Assembly: GCA_947683625.1 (NCBI GenBank)
Contig: CANTUR010000193.1
Span: forward strand, 2,914,001-2,978,000
DNA from: Mallotus nudiflorus
Lineage: Eukaryota > Streptophyta > Magnoliopsida > Malpighiales > Euphorbiaceae
DNA length: 64,000 nt
Direction of reading: 5' to 3'
A program made the position numbers and the translations under genes. Of this stretch, positions 23,231 through 34,544 are shown piece by piece. A model generated the notes under the pieces. It saw only the letters and a list, made by a program, of their open reading frames with translations, did no database searches and had not been told where the DNA came from. Each line of letters starts with the position of its first letter. Position 1 is the stretch's first letter.

Positions 23231-23744
23231 GGAAAAAGTACAAATTGTGTGCGAATATTTATAATTTTTTTAGTGTCTAAATTATTTTTTTTATTTAAAT
23301 TTTTAAATTTTGAAAAAAATTATATTTAATTAGGTGCATTCAATTTCTTTTAAATTTAATTATATGTTTAGTCAGTTTGAATAAAATCTATTTTTTTTAA
23401 TTATCTTTACTTTTTTTAAATAGATAATAATAAAAAATAAATTAAAAAAAAAAACATATGAGTTAGAAAAGAACGGATCACATTTGATCTAAATAAATAT
23501 ACAGTTAGCTTAAAATAGTTCAAATACATAATTGATATGTTTTTACAAATTGGAGACACTCAAATAGAAGTGAGCTTATAAAAATGACATATAAACTGAA
23601 AAAAATAGACTCCATTTAAATTGATTAAATAAACAATCAGTTTAAAATAGACCTAATATATCTAATCAATATATTTTTTCAAAATTTAAATATTCAAATA
23701 AAAAAATCATAAAAATGCAAACAACAAATTTATAATTTTCCCTA
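23231..23744. mobile_element. Mutator-type MITE upstream of XTH
   Basis: The ends are inverted repeats of more than 100 bases. The left end reads GGAAAAAGTACAAATTG and the right end, reverse-complemented, TAGGGAAAATTATAAATTTG, with similarity continuing inward. The 9-mer ATATTCTTT stands on both sides (23222-23230 and 23745-23753), the duplication size made by Mutator-like elements. It has no coding capacity. Its inner edge is about 320 bases from the XTH start codon. Confidence 0.75.
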
Positions 23745-23753
23745 ATATTCTTT

Positions 23754-25190
23754 TGGCAGGAAAAGTGAAGTGAGTTGCGACCTCACTGACTGTTCCATTA
23801 GCGTTCGCTAGCTGTCTCTTAACATGAACAAGGTTGGCCGCCGCGTACTCCAGCCATTACAAGACAATAACGCACCTGCACCATTATCAGTAAATTAAAA
23901 GCTAAAACTCAAACTACTTTAAAATATCGGACATAACAGTTGGTATCAGCTGTATATCACTAATTCACTCTTTTCTTAACCTACTATGAACTTTATTTAG
24001 ATTTTTTCTTTCTATTTTGCCATTCTATCCTATTTCCCTTATCATATTTAAAATATATATTTTTATTTATTTTAATAATATAATATTATTGAGTCATTTT
24101 TTAATATATATATATATTAAAAAATGACTCAATAATATTATACATATATTATATTATATATATACATATATAATATAATATTATTTTTCAATAAATATAA
24201 AACTTAGAAATAATTACAATTTTCTCTCTCTATTTAACATGTTGATCAACTTGTTATTAATGAATCAATTGTAATTGAATTCATTTAAACACAAAATAGT
24301 AGATTTTAGCGGCCTATATTTGTCACCTAACAAAAAACATTCTGAGTTTTTTTTTTACCAGCAAAAATTTGTCACAATCATTTTCAATATGTGAAACTCC
24401 ATCCTTTTATTATTAATCAAAACTAACAGATGGCCCACGTGATACGTGAATGACTATTTTTTATAAATAATATTTTATTTTAAAATATAAAATAAAGTTT
24501 TATTTATTGATAATTAATTATTTTTTTAATTTAATGTGAAAATAATAAAATATTTGTGTTTGTTATTTTTTGTAATGGAAATAAATATGTGTGATGAAGT
24601 TAATTATTTAGCAATATTTTTTTGTGAAATAATTATTTATGATCTAAAAAGCACTCACGCTATGTGCGGATTGTATATATATAATAAAATTAATAATTAA
24701 TATAAATTAATATATTACAAATTAATAAAATAATGACTCATTAAGATAATATTTAGTGCAAATAAATTATTAAAAATTAGAAATATAATTAATAAAAAGT
24801 ACCAATTAAAAAAATTAAAATTAAAAATCTAGTACATGGCAAAATAAAAAGTTGCAGCAATTTAATAAAAAAAATCAAAATTTCAAAATCATATTTATGA
24901 TTACTTTTTTATAAGTTAAAGATGTGAAGTCAAAATAGTTATTTTAAATTCAATTGAGAGCTAAGCTTACTTTTTTATAAGTTAAAGATCTGCTGTCAAA
25001 ATGTCACAGGACCATTACCCTCTTCATTTTGGTGTCTTGAAAGAAGATTAGGTTGATTCTAATACCACTCATTACAGGATAATTGCTCTCTCTCCAAAAA
25101 AACTAGCCTATTAACATATGTAGTGTCCACGTTTATAAACCCAAAATCTCCCCCATAACTTTTCAATGTGGGATTTGTGATAAGTAGGTC
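23754..25190. other. AT-rich intergenic region
   Basis: No gene seen. It contains the perfect palindrome at 24079-24142, TA-rich stretches to 24185, and a direct repeat of about 35 bases (ACTTTTTTATAAGTTAAAGAT at about 24904 and 24970). Confidence 0.5.
24079..24142. repeat. Perfect 64-bp palindrome
   Basis: Every base from 24079 to 24110 pairs with 24142 back to 24111. The arms contain TATTGAGTCATTTTTTAATA. It could extrude as a cruciform or be the remains of two facing element ends. Confidence 0.95.
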
Positions 25191-25744
25191 TCAAGCTTCT
25201 TCATCGTCAATGGAATCTATGGAAACCGTATGAGAGGTATCTCTGCCTATCCCTACTGCACCATTACTTGACAAACTATCCATTTCCTGTTTCACTGCAC
25301 CATTAGACATCACATCTTGCTTTTCTTGTTTCAACTGCTGAACACCCTCAAGGTCCAAAGTGTTTGATATATTTGAAACATCATTAAGGTTTAACGCCCT
25401 GGCATTATCTACAAACCATGTCCTTTTTCCATCTTCTGCAGTTATATCACTAAAGCTTTCTGCTTGATGACATTTGCAACTTGGGAATTGCAATCTGTCA
25501 ACTGCTGCATTCCCAAACAGGCCATGGTCGCTTGTCCTCTTAACCCATTGATTCCAGCACGACGCTGAAGAAAACTTGAACATTTCAATATTTGCTTCTG
25601 CCTTGAGGCACTTTTTTTGGCAGATTTTATATGAAATTTTGAAGCAAATGTACCATCTAAATTATTAGTCCATGGATCAGAAGTCAAAATGCAAGGAGTA
25701 GCTGACAACACATGCAGAATTGCCTGAGAAGTTCCCATCAGCAA
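25191..25744 (-). pseudogene. Unrecognised coding fragment, two overlapping frames
   Basis: Two minus-strand frames overlap between 25583 and 25442. The first runs from MGTSQAILHVLSATPC (25744 side) through KSAKKSASRQKQILKC. The second covers FSDITAEDGKRTWFVD to the acidic end IDSIDDEEA before TGA at 25191. Both have protein-like composition unlike the AT-rich surroundings. A single frameshift or a missed splice would join them. It is downstream of and on the same strand as the exons at 26423-26923, but those end in their own stop. I do not recognise the family. Confidence 0.4.
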
Positions 25745-25878
25745 AATTATTATTACGAAGTATTATTTTCAAAACTCCTTTAAACAAAGCGCATTTGAGA
25801 ACCACAGTCATTCACTGCAGACACCTAAACAATACACCTTTAATTAGTGTCAATAATATACATCATTAGCAAAACAAA

Positions 25879-25937
25879 TCAAATCATTAGGAGCAATAAA
25901 TTGTCAAATCATTAGGAGCAATAAATTGTCAAATCAT
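25879..25937. repeat. 25-bp direct repeat, two copies and a partial third
   Basis: TCAAATCATTAGGAGCAATAAATTG occurs twice back to back and begins a third time. Confidence 0.9.
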
Positions 25938-26422
25938 ACAAAAATAAAGATCAGAAATTAGTTAGCATCAACTGAAATTGAAGAAGGTTATAATAGAAAT
26001 TATAATAATGAGCTTACATTGTTTCAATAAAAAATGAAGTCAAAATATGGAAATTATCAAATTGAATCCCTTTTTTTTTTTTCCTGATATTCAGTTTATC
26101 AGAAAAATATACAACAAACCCCTTGATATATAATCCTTGTTTTTCTTTAATCATCCAAATGTAATAATGTGGAAAAGTTACAAATTTTTCTTATGGGTTG
26201 TTTTCTCAGACCTTACCTTCACTTTTATTAATTCTTACGCAGAGAAATAAATTAGGTAAGTAGAAAAAAGAAAAGAAAAGAAATCGCTTGGAAAGGACAG
26301 CAGGGATGAAAAATAGTTTCTTGTAGATAACATAGACGAAGAATAAAAGAGAAGTTCCTAATGCTAGCAAAGCATACCCGATTTTGTTGTTACTCCCTTT
26401 TGTGTTGTCTTTCACCTTACTT

Positions 26423-26923
26423 TCAGTGATGAACGATTTTGCTATTACCACCATCCCAGTCGTCCAATGCTTTAATAAATGCATCGTCATACGGACCCTG
26501 GCACACCCTTAAACTGCAGAAAACAAAACTTGGATCATTATTATCAGACAACTATTGAACTGCAGCAAGTAACTCTATACTGTATGTAATTCTATATGCA
26601 CACTCATCTTACATTATATATTGGTTTAAAATAGAACCATCAAGCTTATCTAGGAAGGAAACACCACTTAAGCTATTGTTTGAGTAGGGAAAATCCATAT
26701 TATATCAAATGACATTATGAAGACCTTACCCAATATGCACAACCCTTGTACATAAAATGCATTGAGGCTCACTTAGTCCACAATGTGAACCTATCATGCT
26801 AAGCAATTGCAGAGCTATAGAACGTTGGAGCAGCATAGAACGAATACTATAGGTCTCAATAAATGTTGTGCATGCATTGGAGACGTCACCATCATGCCCT
26901 CTTAGTTTCCACAACCAAAAACA
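26423..26923 (-). CDS. Last two exons of an unrecognised host gene
   Basis: Minus strand: exon A (26923-26730) follows a pyrimidine-rich tract and CAG, begins CFWLWKLRGHDGDV and ends before GTAAGG. Exon B (26513-26423) follows CTGCAG, reads RVCQGPYDDAFIKALDDW and ends IVHH before TGA. The junction is phase 2 and restores one frame through both exons. The composition (for example MLLQRSIALQLLS) is that of a real protein, perhaps helical repeat. I found no convincing upstream exons in 26924-28133, so either distant exons exist or this is a relic. No function is proposed. Confidence 0.55.
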
Positions 26924-28124
26924 CTGAAGGCAAACATTTAACTTATTCTGACTAATTCTTCTGTTTGTGAGGACAAAAGCAATTCTTTTATCATTTTCTT
27001 ATCAATGAGCTAATTTGAATAGAGGAGAGAATTTTTTTGAAGGTAGCTTTATTTTCTCAATCTCTGCAGTAATCTTAACAACCATTCATTCATTAAACCT
27101 CATCAAGATCTCCAATTGCACCAGTCTGTTTAATTGCTTTCAGTTTTTCGTTCCTTTTTTATATGATGTTCATTTGGCTATGGTTTTGGAAAAGTTAAAA
27201 TAGAGTTGTGCCTGAAAGCATAATCAGACATGATGAACTTGGGTGATGATAGAGAGGTTACCAGTGACTGTAGTCTTATAAAAGTCCTTGGTTAAAAAAG
27301 AATAAGAGAAATAATAAAAATTCATTGAAATCATTCGCTGATCATTACAGACATTAATGCATTACTTGCATCGCATCAAAGCCTTTCAGTTCTTGTGTAC
27401 ACAAATCAAATATCAAAACACGTAGTGGAAAAAGGACACCATATCTCTGACTATGCAAATGCAACACATATGCACACCTGCTACTAATGCAATGCAATGC
27501 AAAGAATATATTGTTAATTTCCTCTAAATCATTCCTCTCTGATTTTTTTCCTCAAACAATATGTTTTATTTTTAATCTTGGGGCCAGTACTGCAGGTATA
27601 TTCCAACAAAGTGTTAACCACTGTACAATAATTTGAGAGCAATAGCAGCAGCCAACACTTCCAACAACGAACTATAATATCAAAAACAGGTATCATGGAA
27701 TTATTTCCTTTAACCCTTGATAATTATTTATGCTAGGGCTTCATTTTTCAAAACCACCCCTCCAGCATGCCTAGATTATGGATGGATCTGACAAGCAAGG
27801 CCATAATTGAGTCACAAAATTAGAACATACCCCTTTTTGAAGCACAGTAATTATTTTCAACGATCTTTAAGCATCCATGTCTTGTTGGAGTAGAGAAAGC
27901 AACCGTTATCCCTGCGTCATGATTCATGAATAGAACCATGACATACTGAATAATAGACAGCACCAAAATTAATTACCTGTCAATCCCGAATTTTAATTCC
28001 TCAACTGTGATTACTAAAACAAAAAGGCAATTCATATCAATATGTTTTATTATTACACTCTAGTTAACTTGAATTCACCATTAGCAACCTAGAAAAACTT
28101 TCTTTTTTAAAAAAAGATCAAACA
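26924..28124. other. Intergenic or intronic region
   Basis: Mixed-composition sequence without transposon features. Short open frames such as 27015-27203 have no recognisable motif. It could contain introns and small exons of the minus-strand gene ending at 26423, but I could not place any with confidence. Confidence 0.4.
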
Positions 28125-28133
28125 AAAATTATA

Positions 28134-29417
28134 GGGAAAATGATCTAGACTATCATCAACTTTAGATCAATTATCAATTAAATCCTACTTTTAAAGTCAT
28201 TTCAATTTACTCCTTCAACTTGATAAATTCTATCAATTATATCCAATTTTATTTAAAAAATTTAATTATAATTTTAAAAATGACTTTTGGATCCCTGTAA
28301 AATAAAAATTACTTTTAGATCCCTGTAAAGGATCTAATTGTGAATTTAAAATTTTATTTTAAGAAAAATAAAATTTGAAAATTATTTTCAAGTTTTAATT
28401 TAATTTTTGAAATAAATTTAAAAATTAATTTTTAATTTTTTACATAAAATTTTAGGATAAGTATAATTTAAATCCTTATGGTTTTACCTTTTGATAAAAT
28501 CAGCCTTGTTTTGGCATTTAAGTCTCCCGTATTACATATTTTTTTACACTTTAGTGCTTTTCTAACTAATATGATCATGATTTTATGGGAAAACATTAAT
28601 ATAATATTAAATGCATATTATTTTTACATTAAAGCATACATTTTCAAATTTATTAGAATGGTACTAAAGTGTAAAAAAAATGTGAAACACAAGGTACATA
28701 AATGTCAAAAAAAACCAAAGGACTAATTTTGACAAAAGGCAAAACCACAGGAATCAAAATTGTACTTATCCCTAAAAATTTTTAACTTTTTATGTATCTA
28801 TTAAAAATAATAAGAAAAATGTGATAATTTATGAATCAATTTATTATATAGAACAATATTTTAAAAAATCAAATTAAATAAAGTAAGGACTTTTAATTAT
28901 CACTGTAAATAATAATAAAAATTTTAATTTTTTCATATTTTAAAAAAAAACTAAATATTTTTATATTATTGACTAATATTTTTAGCATCTCAATGTTCTC
29001 TCTTTTTTTATCTAATACTTTTTTAGTTTGACTACTATTAGAAAAATTTCTAAATAATGTAGTTGAAATTTGAGAAGTAAATTTTAAAATAAAAATTTAA
29101 GAATTTAGTGAAAAATAAAAAAATTATGAAATTATTTAAAAATTAATTTTTAATTTTTTGTCAAGAGTGAAAAATTAGAATTCAAAAACATCTTCTTACA
29201 TTTTATTTTTCTATAGGAAAAAGAGGATAAAAAATTTAATAAGTGTCAAATTATTTTATAGGGACCTAAGAGTAATTTTAAAAATGCAATCAGGTCCTTC
29301 ACATAAAATTGGATAGAACTGGCATAATTTATAAAGTTGAATAAGCAAATTAAAATGACTTTTAAAATAAGATTCAATTAATAATTGGTTTAAAATGATA
29401 GAACTAACAGTTTTCCC
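28134..29417. mobile_element. Non-autonomous Mutator-like element, perfect 9-bp target duplication
   Basis: The left end GGGAAAATGATCTAGACTAT and the reverse complement of the right end, GGGAAAACTGTTAGTTCTAT, open inverted repeats of roughly 170 bases. Both include ATTAATTGAATC/ATCAATTAAATCCTACTTTTAAAGTCATTT-type sequence. The 9-mer AAAATTATA flanks both sides (28125-28133 and 29418-29426). Element length is 1284 bases and there is no coding capacity. A second inverted-repeat element sits inside it. Confidence 0.88.
28452..28778. mobile_element. Small MITE nested in the Mutator-like element
   Basis: Long inverted repeats cover nearly the whole unit. The left starts TTAGGATAAGTATAATTTAA; the right, reverse-complemented, TTAGGGATAAGTACAATTTT. 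Both continue through a GGTTTTRCCTTTT block and a TTTACACTTTAGT block. The flanks are A/T runs, so the duplication (AAATT or longer) and the superfamily cannot be fixed. The open frame 28478-28726 merely spans the hairpin. Confidence 0.78.
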
Positions 29418-29560
29418 AAAATTATACCCTCACTTCTTTCCCACTATTCTCTCAGCAACCAAACATGGGGTTTCCTTCAATTGTACCATTATCTCATTTC
29501 AGAAATCAAAATTAAGAACATAATAACTCATCACAATTCACTCAAAACTAATGAAGTCCT

Positions 29561-31095
29561 TGTTAGTGATATGCACTAGGTAAATCATTTAATTATGTAT
29601 TGACTTCCTTATTTTATTAATAAAGAGGTATTTCATTATCATTTGATTTTATGATAATTATATGAATGATTAATTCTTACTAAGGCCATCAAGTATGTGA
29701 CTTGATAGTAAAACCCTTAGATTAAAATAAGAGTTCTATTCTAATTATCCCTAGCCATTTATTAATTATATAAATGTTAAAGTATTAAGGCTAGTATGAT
29801 GTTGACTAATGGTTATGTTTTACTAATCAAGAATATGAGATATTAAGTCAACTCATAGGTACATGATGAGAGATCATGTACTGGATTGACCCACTATAAG
29901 AATACTGCATAGAATATTGTCATAAGTATTTCTCATCACAGTAATTTTATTTCGGTCCTTTGACCTTGAAATCATTATGGATTTCTACATAGCTATTTTA
30001 TGTTTTAACACATTCTAACATTGTCTTTAACTGGACAATTAGATAGGATGTTGTTGGATATGAAATTAATTATATGAGGAAAGTGAGTGATTTAGAAGGA
30101 ATTTATCCCTCATTAATATGAGAAAGATATTTATGGGCCCCTTGATGAGATAGACTGAAGGAAAATGCATGGCCATGCTGAAATGAATTGATAAAGAGTT
30201 ATCATTTTCAGTCTACTTGGAATCAAGTTAGAATATTGAACTATATAAGGATGACATTTTATGCCTTATGTTCAATTAAGATATCATGTGATAAAGGGAT
30301 GATAAAATTCACTGTAATTAGGTTATGTCAGATTATTGACTTCATATGACTTGGGTAGTCATAATGTCTTGCTAGAGGCCACTTATGACTTGTAGGCCTA
30401 AATAGAGATTTAGGCCCACTGCCAATGTTATGTGAACCTACAGGGTCACACACTTAGAACAAGCCCAAAACGATTATGGGTTTAATAAGTCCAAAATAAA
30501 CTCTATGGAAATAAATAATTAAAGTCATTTATTTATTTATTTATTTATTTAAGATAAATGTCATTTTAAATAAATAAGATATTATTTCTGATTTGTTTTT
30601 TAAAAGAAAATCAGAATGTAATAAATGAAAATTACCAAAAAAGGTTTTTGGTAAATGAAACCCTAATTTGGAGTCTATAAATATGTTATATTCTCTAGGG
30701 TTTAATAGTTTTGTTTTTCCCTGCCTCCAAAACGGTTTTCTCTCTTCTTAGAAAACAAACATAGAGTTTTTCTTTTGTTCTTGATTTGTGAGACAATCAA
30801 GAAGGTTGCTAGCACAACTCCAATTCGTTTTGTGAAGGGTTGTTCGTGTGGATACCTATAGAGGATGCATCCTTTTGGAGACCTCTTGATCCGAACAACC
30901 AAAGCAAAAAGCTTGAGGTAAGGTGTCACCGGTGTGAACCTCCTCTCATCCTTCTAGAAAATCTTGCCTCTCCTGCATTTTGGTGAGATTCTTGAAAATC
31001 TAGATTTAATCAAGTAGTCGAATTACATGGATCCAGGTTTGGGAACGTGATAAAATTTTAATTTTTCGCTGTGTTTGTATCATAAAACCCCAACA
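29561..31095 (+). mobile_element. Solo LTR, 1535 bp, with 5-bp target duplication
   Basis: Starts TGTTAGTGATATGC and ends AAAACCCCAACA, with GTCCT directly before (29556-29560) and after (31096-31100). No primer site or polypurine tract follows inside, so this is a single LTR left by recombination. A TATAAATA box at 30676-30683 is followed by a leader with CTCTAGGG. Strand is assigned from that TATA box. The superfamily is not determined; the terminal bases fit either copia or gypsy. Confidence 0.88.
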
Positions 31096-31100
31096 GTCCT

Positions 31101-34040
31101 CATAATGAACATAAAAAAAATTCAAAAAAACTGAAGAGATATCAGACAACAATCTATTTATTCAACCACGAACAAAGAAAAAGAACCATAAAACTAAAAT
31201 GGGTTTTACATATTGCAATCAATTTTATTTAAAAAAAATAGTGCAAAATAATAAAAACCTAATGTAGACGGTGAGGTTTAGTGCGCATCCAAGATTTTAG
31301 CAACCGTAACACTATTTGAGCTAAGGGCTTTAGATAACACACTAACTACTATCACAAAGACATGGCGTAGAGATCAAGAGTCGCCACCCAAAGTAATAAT
31401 TAGGACAAATCAAACAATGGTGGTATTTGATTTTCTAAAAGAAAGCCAACACCATAACCAGGATATTCTGGGTACGAAATACTAACTTTTTTTAGTCTTA
31501 TATTCATTTAGAATTACTTCATAAATTACTATTTTATCCTCTATTTACATGCAATTTCCGATAAACCCTTATTTAAACAATTAACTCCAGGCAAACTAGT
31601 CATGAAAAATACATGTAAACAATGCATTCATTTAAATTCACAATCCCTAAGTTAGTCTAATCTATGAGCTAAATCTACATGTTTTAATTCTAAAGTGATC
31701 TTAAATCTATAAATTATGGAAAAAGATTTTATTTAATGGGCTAAGTCTAAATTAATTAAATTAAACTAAAGTGAGCCTATATCTAATTAACTAAATGGGC
31801 CTAAGTTATCCCTAACCTAACTTCTAATTAATTATGGGCCTAAAATTAATTTTAATTAAATAAACCTAAACCTAAACCTAAACCTAATTAAATTAGTAAA
31901 TCTATTAAAAGGAAGGTGAATCTAATTATTAAACCTAAAAAAATAAATTTATTTAAATGGGTTAGAGCCTAATATGGGCTTAAAGCCTAAAATGCATAAA
32001 AGAAATAAACAAGCCCAAAACATATAAAAAATATCAAAACAATCAAATAAAATTTTAAACAATCAATCAACCTTATTCTAAAACCCTAATTTAATTAAAG
32101 TGACTTTAAATAACAAATTAATAATAAAATAATTAACAAGCAACCCTAATTCTATCCACTTAAATCTAATTTAATTTTAATTAGACAAATCCTAGTTATC
32201 TCTATAGCCATTAATTTTAATTCATTACATAATTAAAACCCTAATTTTACTAACCAATTAATTAAAATAAAACACTTAATCACACACACAATTTCATTAT
32301 TCCCACTATTTGGGCTATTACAATGATCTACTAAAAATAATAAGAAAATAAAGATTAATACAACCTTAAATAAAAATACAAAATAAAGCAACCAACACAA
32401 TAATAATAAATTAATTAATAAATAACCTAGAAATTATATTTGACTACAAAATTCAATCCATGGCATTCCATGGATCTTCATGGATTTTGTTCTCTAAGTG
32501 AACTCATCATGTAACCCTCTCCATAATCACCAACACAAACACAAAATAAAAAATGGTTAGTGAATAAATAAAATAACAATAAAAATTAAATAAAGTTAAA
32601 ATTTAATAGAACCAAAATAATAAATAAAAGAAAGTAATAAAGAAGATGATATGGATGCAGTATTGATTTGCCCTTCAAACTAGTATAATCACCTTTGCTT
32701 TTAAATGGATCTTTAATACTTGTTGTTATCCTTTCAAAAGCCTACTGCTTCTTCTTTAAAGAACAGATATTTCATAAGAAAATATACTTTTTTGAATACT
32801 ACGTAAGAAAAGTGAAAGCCTCCAGAAAAGGTCCAGGAAAAGAGAGGTTGAGGGAGCTCCTCTTAGGAGAGTTTACACTGGGTTTTATAAAAAAATCCTA
32901 GTTATAAGATGTATCCTATTATGACTTTCTCTTCACAGAGATAGAGTTTTGATTTTAAAAAGGACTTTTTATTTTTTGAAAATTCAGATAAATCCGAAAA
33001 AGGAATTTATGATATTATTTGACCAATCAAAATTTAAAAAATAGGATTTTTATTTACTGTAAAAATCAAAAAACAAACAAAATATGTTTAATCCCGACCG
33101 GGATTATGTAATTCAAATCCAAATTACATAATTCCGATTAATTTTATGTAATTCCGATCGGAATTATATAATTCCAATCAGAATTACATAATTTCAATGT
33201 TTTTTTAACTTTCAATTACAAAAAGACTTCTGAAAGAATTTAAACTTCTAAATTAGGTCCTTAAATAAAATCTTACAATTAAGTCCTTTAAAAAACTAAT
33301 TAAATTCTTTTGGAAACACATTTAGACTTTTGAGGTTTCAAACTTCAAGTGTTGAAAATCTATTTATAATATTTTCATCATTAGAATCCTTTGTCACACC
33401 CACACTCAACTATCCCACAATTGGGTACTTACACCCAAAAAAATAATAACATGGAAAAGGAGAAAATGCAAAAGGAATCACCTAACATAAAAATTGGAAA
33501 AGCATTCCAATTGATGAGAAAGACATCATTCTGGAACAAAGATTGCCATGAAGAGCTCCTATCAACACAACATCCAAAAAAAAAAAAAGGTGGGTTGAAG
33601 AGAAGGCTTTTACAAATCAAAATCTTTAGAAATATGGGAAAAAAGGAATAAAGAGAGATGGGAAATGTAAATTGTAATAAAGAGTTGTAGCTCTTCATTT
33701 TTTTTCCGCTACCAATACTACATGTTCTTTTTTTTTCTTTCTTTCCTTATGAATACTGCATTAAAATAAAATAAAAATTTAGACTTTTAGCATGCCACAT
33801 GTCTAATTTATGCATGTCAATATCCCACGTGGCGAAATTCATGCACTTGGTTATTATATATTTTATATAGATTCAGTAAGCTTCCCCTAAAAATTCTTGC
33901 TAACTAAAATCATGTTTAAATTGATGTAGTTTGTATATTTGAAAAAGAAAACATACAGTAACTAAAAGTAAAGAAGTCAGGAAGCTGACTCAACTTCACT
34001 AATGCTAGTGTAATGATTAAATTCCAAAATATATATGTAT
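31101..34040. other. AT-rich region with probable old LTR-derived sequence
   Basis: The stretch 31260-31500 contains AGATCAAGAGTCGCCACCCA, a phrase often seen in plant LTR regions. 31730-32060 repeats GGGCCTAA/ATGGGCTTAA-type words, again LTR-like. No LTR pair or coding remnant could be found. CCTAAA occurs four times in a row at 31864. The open frame at 33391-33651 ends in a poly-lysine stretch and has no motif. The rest is featureless. Confidence 0.35.
33090..33195. repeat. Cluster of short palindromes of the AATTCCGATCGGAATTA type
   Basis: AATCCCGACCGGGATT and AATTCCGATCGGAATT are self-complementary or nearly so. Three further decayed copies are separated by ATATAATTC/TTACATAATT spacers, giving a period of about 22-26 bases. 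Confidence 0.7.
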
Positions 34041-34380
34041 TGATAATCATTTGTGAATTTTTGAAATCTGCACACATAAAAAGGAGTTAGGGTAAATTAT
34101 GGGATTTTTCCCATAAAAATTATAATTTTTAAGTTCAAACTTTATATGTGAGAGAAAATATTATATGTAAAAAATGTAAAGTGTGAACAAATTAAAAAGA
34201 GATGAAAGGCATATATATAGAGATATATAGCTAAACCCATATTGGATTTAGACTTCTATTTTTAATAATTTCCTGTCATTAAAGCACTAGGTTTCCTTAT
34301 TAATATTGAACCGAGTAACCTTTTCCCTTATGGATTTGAAATCCTTTTGGTTTTTGGAGTGTTGCGCTCTAATTATAGGC
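34041..34380 (-). repeat. 3' LTR of the pol-less Tat derivative
   Basis: TGATAATCATTTGTGAATTT aligns with TGGTAACTCATTCATAAATC at 39744. Strong similarity continues through GAGTTAGGGTAAA, TATGTGAGAGAAA and AGAGATGAAAGGCATAT to about 34365. The far end is blurred. Confidence 0.72.
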
Positions 34381-34544
34381 CTGGATAATGATATTAGGTA
34401 TCAAGAATCTTCCTTACATACTGCTCGGATATTTTATGTCCAATTAATATGGAATGATGATGATCTTATACTCTACATGTACGTTGATGCTAAACTTATT
34501 ATGAATCTGTGTACTCGTAATTCTTATGAATATTGATTCGAGTA

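Noticed and set aside
26206..26490. Minus-strand frame with a hydrophobic segment, a possible membrane protein
   Set aside because: It is another frame of the exon at 26423-26513 plus downstream AT-rich sequence; the spliced frame explains the codons better.
28478..28726. 82-codon frame
   Set aside because: It spans the arms of the nested MITE and is a by-product of the hairpin.
30702..30929. Minus-strand frame inside the solo LTR
   Set aside because: It lies within the leader region of the LTR and is not conserved coding sequence in any family I know.
31864..31888. CCTAAA repeats as interstitial telomere sequence
   Set aside because: The unit is six bases, not the plant CCCTAAA, and only four copies are present within generally CTAA-rich sequence.
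33391..33651. 86-codon frame with a poly-lysine stretch
   Set aside because: No homology recognised, low complexity, and no promoter or splice context.
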